Shown here: piece after piece, positions 13,029 through 16,180 of the stretch
How the letters are laid out: every line of letters starts with the position of its first letter
Numbering within the stretch: position 1 is the first letter of the stretch
NCBI GenBank assembly: GCA_000720805.1
Contig: JODI01000128.1
Span: forward strand, 1-16,180
Length of the DNA stretch: 16,180 nt
Direction of reading: 5' to 3'
DNA from: Streptomyces violaceoruber
Lineage (GTDB): Bacteria > Actinomycetota > Actinomycetes > Streptomycetales > Streptomycetaceae
Made by a program: the position numbers and the translations under genes
Notes under the pieces: generated by a model
Databases searched by the model: none
What the model was told of the DNA's origin: nothing
What the model saw: the letters and a program-made list of their open reading frames with translations, nothing else

Positions 13029-13927
13029 CGAGGACGACGATGAACATTACGAACGCGATGAACGCGGCGGCCGCGACGGATGCGGTGGATGCGGTGGATG
13101 CAGTGGATGCGACGGATGCGCATCCGGGCGCCTCCTCCCTGCGGGTGGTCGTGGCCGACGACAACCCGGTGGTCCGGGCAGGTCTCACCGCCCTGCTCTC
13201 CGGCCGCCCGGACATCACGGTCGTCGCGGAGGCCGCGGACGGCCACGAGGCCTGCGAGGCGGCCCGTCACCACCGGCCCGACGTCGTCCTCCTGGACGTC
13301 CGCATGCCCGGGCTGGACGGCATCTCGGCGCTCCCGTACCTCGTGAAGATCTCCCCGGTGATGATGCTGACCTACAGCCGGGAGCAGCAGATCGTGGAGG
13401 AGGCCCTGCGGCGGGGCGCCGGCGGCTACCTGGTCCACGGCGAGTTCACCGCCGACCAACTGGTGTCCGCCGTACGGGACATCAAGGAGGGCCGGGCCCA
13501 CTTCACCCATACGGCGGCGGGAGCGCTGCTGGCCCGGCTGCGAGCGACAAGTGCGACTGCATACGAAGTCCAACCTTCCGCTTCTTCTCGCCAGCAAAGT
13601 GAACTGCCGTCTTCAGTAAGCGATTTACCCCTCCCATACATCCGGCCCCCGCTCGATTCTCCGGAAAGCCCTTCACGAGTGCAACCAGTTGTGGCACAGT
13701 CGTTGTCGGGGCTCAGGGGTGCCCTGAGCGCGAGGGAGGCGGAGATCATGGACCTCATCACATCGGGGATGAACAACCAGCAGATCGCCGCCGCGTGCTT
13801 CATCAGCGAGAAGACGGTCAAGAACCACATCAACCGCATCTTCGCCAAACTCCACAGCGCGACCCGCTCCGAGGCCACGGCCAAGTGGCTCGGCACGGCA
13901 CCCGGTTCACACCGGGGTGTGGGATGA
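13025..13927 (+). CDS. NarL/FixJ response regulator, with TTA codon
   Basis: DNA-binding regulator of the kinase upstream. The 300 residues include a DAV/DAT repeat (about 18-32), a receiver (39-155) with Asp45/Asp46, phospho-acceptor Asp91 (VVLLDVRMPG) and Thr116, a long Ser/Pro-rich linker (about 175-230) and a LuxR-type helix-turn-helix (about 233-285: LSAREAEIMDLITSGMNNQQ, then SEKTVKNHINRIFAKL). The conserved receiver lysine of GYLLK is His138 here (GYLVHGEF). The linker is visibly lower in GC than the rest and contains the TTA codon at 13625-13627 (Leu201). The GTG at 13025 overlaps the kinase stop and has GGAG at 5 bases; an ATG at 13040 with GAGG is equally possible. A hairpin follows. 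Confidence 0.9.
   Translation: MTRTTMNITNAMNAAAATDAVDAVDAVDATDAHPGASSLRVVVADDNPVVRAGLTALLSGRPDITVVAEAADGHEACEAARHHRPDVVLLDVRMPGLDGISALPYLVKISPVMMLTYSREQQIVEEALRRGAGGYLVHGEFTADQLVSAVRDIKEGRAHFTHTAAGALLARLRATSATAYEVQPSASSRQQSELPSSVSDLPLPYIRPPLDSPESPSRVQPVVAQSLSGLRGALSAREAEIMDLITSGMNNQQIAAACFISEKTVKNHINRIFAKLHSATRSEATAKWLGTAPGSHRGVG
13073..13117. repeat. 9-bp tandem repeat, five units
   Basis: GCGACGGAT, GCGGTGGAT twice, GCAGTGGAT and GCGACGGAT in a row encode AT(D)/AV(D) tripeptides in the N-terminal tail of the response regulator, before the receiver domain. Confidence 0.8.
13625..13627 (+). other. in-frame TTA codon in the response regulator
   Basis: Leu201 is TTA (SDLPLPY), 200 codons after the GTG at 13025 and in frame with the helix-turn-helix domain downstream. 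It lies in the lower-GC linker, so full-length regulator should need bldA tRNA. Confidence 0.85.
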
Positions 13928-13935
13928 ACCGCTCC

Positions 13936-13955
13936 TGGGCCCAGGATTGGGCCCA
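13936..13955 (+). terminator. hairpin after the response regulator
   Basis: TGGGCCCA (13936-13943) and a second TGGGCCCA (13948-13955) pair as an 8-bp stem with a GGAT loop, 8 bases after the regulator stop. It has no U tract. It may end the machinery transcript and separate it from the pilin unit. Confidence 0.55.
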
Positions 13956-13986
13956 CGGACCCTGTGCCGAACCCGATGCTCCGGTC

Positions 13987-13992
13987 TACGCT
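13987..13992 (+). promoter_or_regulatory. candidate -10 for the pilin unit
   Basis: TACGCT lies 37 bases before the pilin ATG, between the hairpin and the gene. No convincing -35 is seen. A separate pilin promoter would suit the need for far more pilin than machinery, but this is weak sequence support. Confidence 0.22.
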
Positions 13993-14029
13993 GCGCGCGT
14001 CGAAGGCGACGACATCGGAGGGCACCCCC

Positions 14030-14227
14030 ATGAACAACTGGTTCAACACGACCGTCTCGTACCTTCGCGCCCGCGCAGCGCGCAACGACGAGGGTCAGAC
14101 GGCGGTGGAGTATCTGGGGATCATCGCGGTGGTGGTGGCGATCGTGTTGGCCATTACAGGGACGGACATCGGGCAGACGATCTTCGACGCAATCACTACG
14201 AAGATCGCCGAGGTCACCGGCGGCTGA
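14030..14227 (+). CDS. flp: Flp-type major pilin
   Basis: The 65-residue structural subunit of the pilus. The leader of 22 residues is basic and ends DEG; GQTAVEYLG gives the Flp-family cleavage site G-x4-E-Y (cut after Gly22, Glu27 at +5, Tyr28 at +6), followed by a hydrophobic helix IIAVVVAIVLAI and a short polar tail, so the mature pilin is about 43 residues. Glu-Tyr is the hallmark of Flp pilins. The ATG at 14030 is preceded by GGAGGG at 8 bases; a longer reading from 13964 would spoil the leader. The stop overlaps the next gene. Processing needs a TadV-like peptidase from elsewhere in the genome. Confidence 0.93.
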   Translation: MNNWFNTTVSYLRARAARNDEGQTAVEYLGIIAVVVAIVLAITGTDIGQTIFDAITTKIAEVTGG

Positions 14228-14823
14228 AGCAGCGCCGCAGGCGCGGCGACGCGGGGCAGGCCTTCCCCATCTACATCACGGTGGTGGCGGGTCTGCTCCT
14301 TCTTGCGTTCGCATACCTCGCGGTCGGCCAGGCCGCGGCGAATCGGAACGGCGCCCAGACGGCGGCAGACGCGGCGGCACTCGCGGCTGCCCTGGACACC
14401 AGGGACGAACTCGCCGACGAGTGGGTCAAGAACGTGCTCGACCCGACCAAGTGGCAGGCCATCTTCGACGGCGAAGGGGTGCCGTTCGACGGGTGCGGAC
14501 GGGCAGCCCAACTCGCAGCGCAGAACGATGCCACCGCGCTCTGCGGAGCGGCACCGGGTTTGCTCCCGGGTTACACGGTCGAGGTCGAGACGAACAAGCC
14601 TGTCGGTGACTCCATCGTCCCCGGCACCGAGAGCGTGCACTCGAAGGCGAGTGCCACTGCCGTGATCGAACCGCTCTGCCGGTTCGAGCCACTCGGAGAG
14701 GACGCCGGCGACGACGCGCTCCCGGAGCTCGACTGCAAGGACCGAGAGTGGATCCTGAACCCGGACGATCTCGCTGTTCTGCCGGAACCGGAAGACCTCT
14801 TCGACGTCCACCTGGCCGACTGA
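14224..14823 (+). CDS. TadG-like pilus-associated protein, probable CTG start
   Basis: A membrane-anchored envelope protein of 199 residues: a basic start (KQRRRRGDAGQ), a membrane helix (about 13-33: YITVVAGLLLLAFAYLAVGQ), then the TadE/TadG-type stretch NGAQTAADAAALAAAL and an exported domain with four cysteines and an acidic end. GQAFPIY lacks the +5 Glu, so prepilin cleavage is not expected. There is no ATG, GTG or TTG in frame between an upstream out-of-context region and the helix; the natural start is CTG at 14224, overlapping the pilin stop as CTGA with GAGG 10 bases upstream. A GTG inside the helix (14278) would destroy the anchor. TadG proteins are thought to tie the fibre to the envelope. 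Confidence 0.78.
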   Translation: MKQRRRRGDAGQAFPIYITVVAGLLLLAFAYLAVGQAAANRNGAQTAADAAALAAALDTRDELADEWVKNVLDPTKWQAIFDGEGVPFDGCGRAAQLAAQNDATALCGAAPGLLPGYTVEVETNKPVGDSIVPGTESVHSKASATAVIEPLCRFEPLGEDAGDDALPELDCKDREWILNPDDLAVLPEPEDLFDVHLAD

Positions 14824-14854
14824 GAAGCGAACGACGAGTGACGAAGGAAGCAGA

Positions 14855-15439
14855 GTGATGAGCATTCGGTTCACTGCGAAGGCCAGCAGGGCGGTGGTCA
14901 CGTTGACAGTCGCGGCCGCGGTCGCTCTCGGCGTGACCGGCTGCGGTGGTGGAGGCGACGACGACCAAAAGCCGGAAAGCTCGGCGTCCGCCTCCAAGGG
15001 CACTGGGCCTCAGCCGAGTGCTCAAGAGGGCCAGTCCGAAGCTCCCCTGGCCGAGCTGAAGGGACCCGACGGACTCGTCCTCCAGATCACCTCCGCCGTG
15101 CGGGATTCCGGCGGTTTCGTGACCGTGAACGCAGATCTGAAGAACGACGGCGCCAAGGGCGTTGCGATTCCCGCCTCGTTGAGTGGCAACGAGACAGAGA
15201 TCATCAGGAACGGCAGGTCGCTCGGCGGCGCGACGCTCGTGGATGCGAAGGGCAAGAAGCGGTACTACGTGCTGCGCGATACGGACGGCCGCCCCTTGAC
15301 GACCACGGGATTCTCCACAGTGAAGTCTGGCGAGACCGTGGCTGTCTTCATGCAGTTCCCCGCGCCTCCCACTGACACGAGCGAAGTCACCTTCCAGCTC
15401 CCCGCCTTCGCCGCTGCGCCCATCCAGATCTCCGGGTGA
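14855..15439 (+). CDS. putative lipoprotein, DUF4352-like domain
   Basis: An exported lipoprotein of 194 residues. It has a basic start, a hydrophobic core (about 13-26) and lipobox VTGC with Cys30 as the lipid-modified residue, followed by a Gly/Asp/Ser-rich spacer (31-60). The rest (about 65-194) is beta-rich (LVLQITSAVRDSGGFVTVNADLKNDG, then SGETVAVFMQFPAPP), resembling the immunoglobulin-like DUF4352 fold of streptomycete lipoproteins. AAGGA precedes both the GTG at 14855 (6 bases) and the ATG at 14858 (9 bases). The stop is next to the OmpA gene start, so the two are coupled. It probably sits on the outer face of the membrane as part of the pilus anchor; no function is known. Confidence 0.87.
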   Translation: MMSIRFTAKASRAVVTLTVAAAVALGVTGCGGGGDDDQKPESSASASKGTGPQPSAQEGQSEAPLAELKGPDGLVLQITSAVRDSGGFVTVNADLKNDGAKGVAIPASLSGNETEIIRNGRSLGGATLVDAKGKKRYYVLRDTDGRPLTTTGFSTVKSGETVAVFMQFPAPPTDTSEVTFQLPAFAAAPIQISG

Positions 15440-15447
15440 GGCTACCG

Positions 15448-16065
15448 ATGACCCACGTGCGCCTCACTCTGATTCTCACGACAACCTCCTTCCTCCTGGC
15501 AGGCACGACCATCGCGGCCCACGCCGACACCACCCCCAGCGTCCCCCCAGGCACCGAACCCTCCGCCTCCGCCCCCGTCACCGTGGACCCCGCCGACCCC
15601 GACCTCAAGCTCCCCGAGGGCGCCACCCTCGCCGAACCCAAGGTCCTGGACATCAAGCAGGTCGTCGAGGACCAGACCGGGGACGAACGCCGGGAGGACA
15701 CGAACGCGGACGTGAAGTTCGCGCTCCAGGCCGAGGTCCTGTTCAGCAAGGACAGCGCGAAGCTGAGCGGCGAGTCGAAGGCCCGTATCTCCGCGATCGC
15801 GGCGGAGATCAAGACCCAGAACGCCACCAAGATCCGCGTCTTCGGCTTCACGGACGACCTCGGCTCCTCCGCCCACGGCGACGTCCTGTCCAAACAGCGC
15901 GCCAACGCCGTACAGGAGGTCCTGGACCAGGAACTCAACGACCCGAACATCACCTTCGAGGTCCGCGGCTACGGCGAGCAGTACCCGATCTCCTCCAACG
16001 CGACCGAATCCGGCCGCAAGAAGAACAGACGAGTCGAGGTCTCCTTCCCCCGCGGGGGGAACTGA
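15448..16065 (+). CDS. OmpA-family peptidoglycan-binding protein
   Basis: A secreted 205-residue protein with a signal peptide (1-26, ending AHA-D), a Pro/Ala-rich acidic linker (27-80) and an OmpA C-terminal domain (about 85-205) that binds peptidoglycan: AEVLFSKDSAKLS, then GFTDDLGSSAHGDVLSKQRANAV and RGYGEQYPI with a final KKNRRVEVSF. The Asp and Arg that hold diaminopimelate in the family appear present. With no outer membrane, it should anchor to the thick wall. I chose the ATG at 15448, since GAGG (15438-15441) is 6 bases upstream; a GTG at 15436 overlapping the lipoprotein stop would add four residues. No clear terminator follows before the window ends. Confidence 0.92.
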   Translation: MTHVRLTLILTTTSFLLAGTTIAAHADTTPSVPPGTEPSASAPVTVDPADPDLKLPEGATLAEPKVLDIKQVVEDQTGDERREDTNADVKFALQAEVLFSKDSAKLSGESKARISAIAAEIKTQNATKIRVFGFTDDLGSSAHGDVLSKQRANAVQEVLDQELNDPNITFEVRGYGEQYPISSNATESGRKKNRRVEVSFPRGGN

Positions 16066-16180
16066 ACTGACCTGGAGCACACGTACGACTCGCCCCCCGC
16101 CTCGGCACCCACCGTCCCCTACCCAGCCGCCCCCACGCCAGCCTCCACCTCCACCCACGCGCCCGCCCGCAACCCCCACC
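16066..16180. other. non-coding end of window
   Basis: C-rich and G-poor on the plus strand, with no hairpin, no plausible start and no protein-like composition in any frame that I can see. It may continue into an intergenic region or an adjoining minus-strand gene end beyond the window. Confidence 0.5.

Noticed and set aside
13964..14029. Upstream ATG as the pilin start
   Set aside because: It would add 22 residues to an already suitable leader and has no ribosome site; the ATG at 14030 follows GGAGGG.
1..16180. tRNA, rRNA, insertion sequences or integrase genes
   Set aside because: I looked for transposase-like proteins, terminal inverted repeats and tRNA-like clover folds and saw none that I could support.

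Overview
The window is high-GC actinobacterial DNA and almost certainly comes from a Streptomyces. The evidence is codon choice with G or C at nearly every third position, overlapping GTGA starts, a DasR-type (dre) palindrome beside a chitinase gene, a few isolated TTA codons, and an actinobacterial Flp/Tad pilus locus that has no secretin.

Left part (1-4000, minus strand): an SseB-like protein gene (563 to 15), then two overlapping genes of the Imm-5-like 'putative immunity protein' type (1898 to 772), then a secreted family 18 chitinase with a carbohydrate-binding module and a fibronectin III domain (3869 to 2151). The chitinase is followed by a strong hairpin (2066-2100). Its upstream region holds a TTGACA -35, a DasR-like operator AGTTGGTCCAGACCAATT and an 8-bp tandem repeat in the leader.

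Right part (4283-16065, plus strand): a nearly gap-free Flp/Tad pilus cluster. The order is a zinc-ribbon protein of unknown function with seven C-terminal heptapeptide repeats, CpaB/RcpC, the CpaE/TadZ-like ATPase, two TadE-like minor pseudopilins, the TadA/CpaF motor ATPase, TadB, TadC, a NarL-type sensor kinase and response regulator, the Flp pilin, a TadG-like protein, a lipoprotein and an OmpA-family protein. TadA powers assembly on the TadB/TadC membrane platform, CpaE probably positions it, Flp is the fibre subunit, and the TadE, TadG, lipoprotein and OmpA proteins probably link the fibre to the envelope and peptidoglycan. No prepilin peptidase is present in the window.

The most notable signals are regulatory. 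Three genes of the pilus cluster (the zinc-ribbon gene, the first tadE and the response regulator) each carry one in-frame TTA codon, which predicts dependence on the bldA leucyl-tRNA and so on developmental timing. A canonical G-quadruplex motif made of a 7-bp repeat spans the tadC stop and leads into the kinase start. Short tandem repeats occur at gene ends or leaders seven times in 16 kb. The DasR-site chitinase lies divergent from the pilus cluster, which suggests, but does not prove, a link between chitin use and surface attachment.
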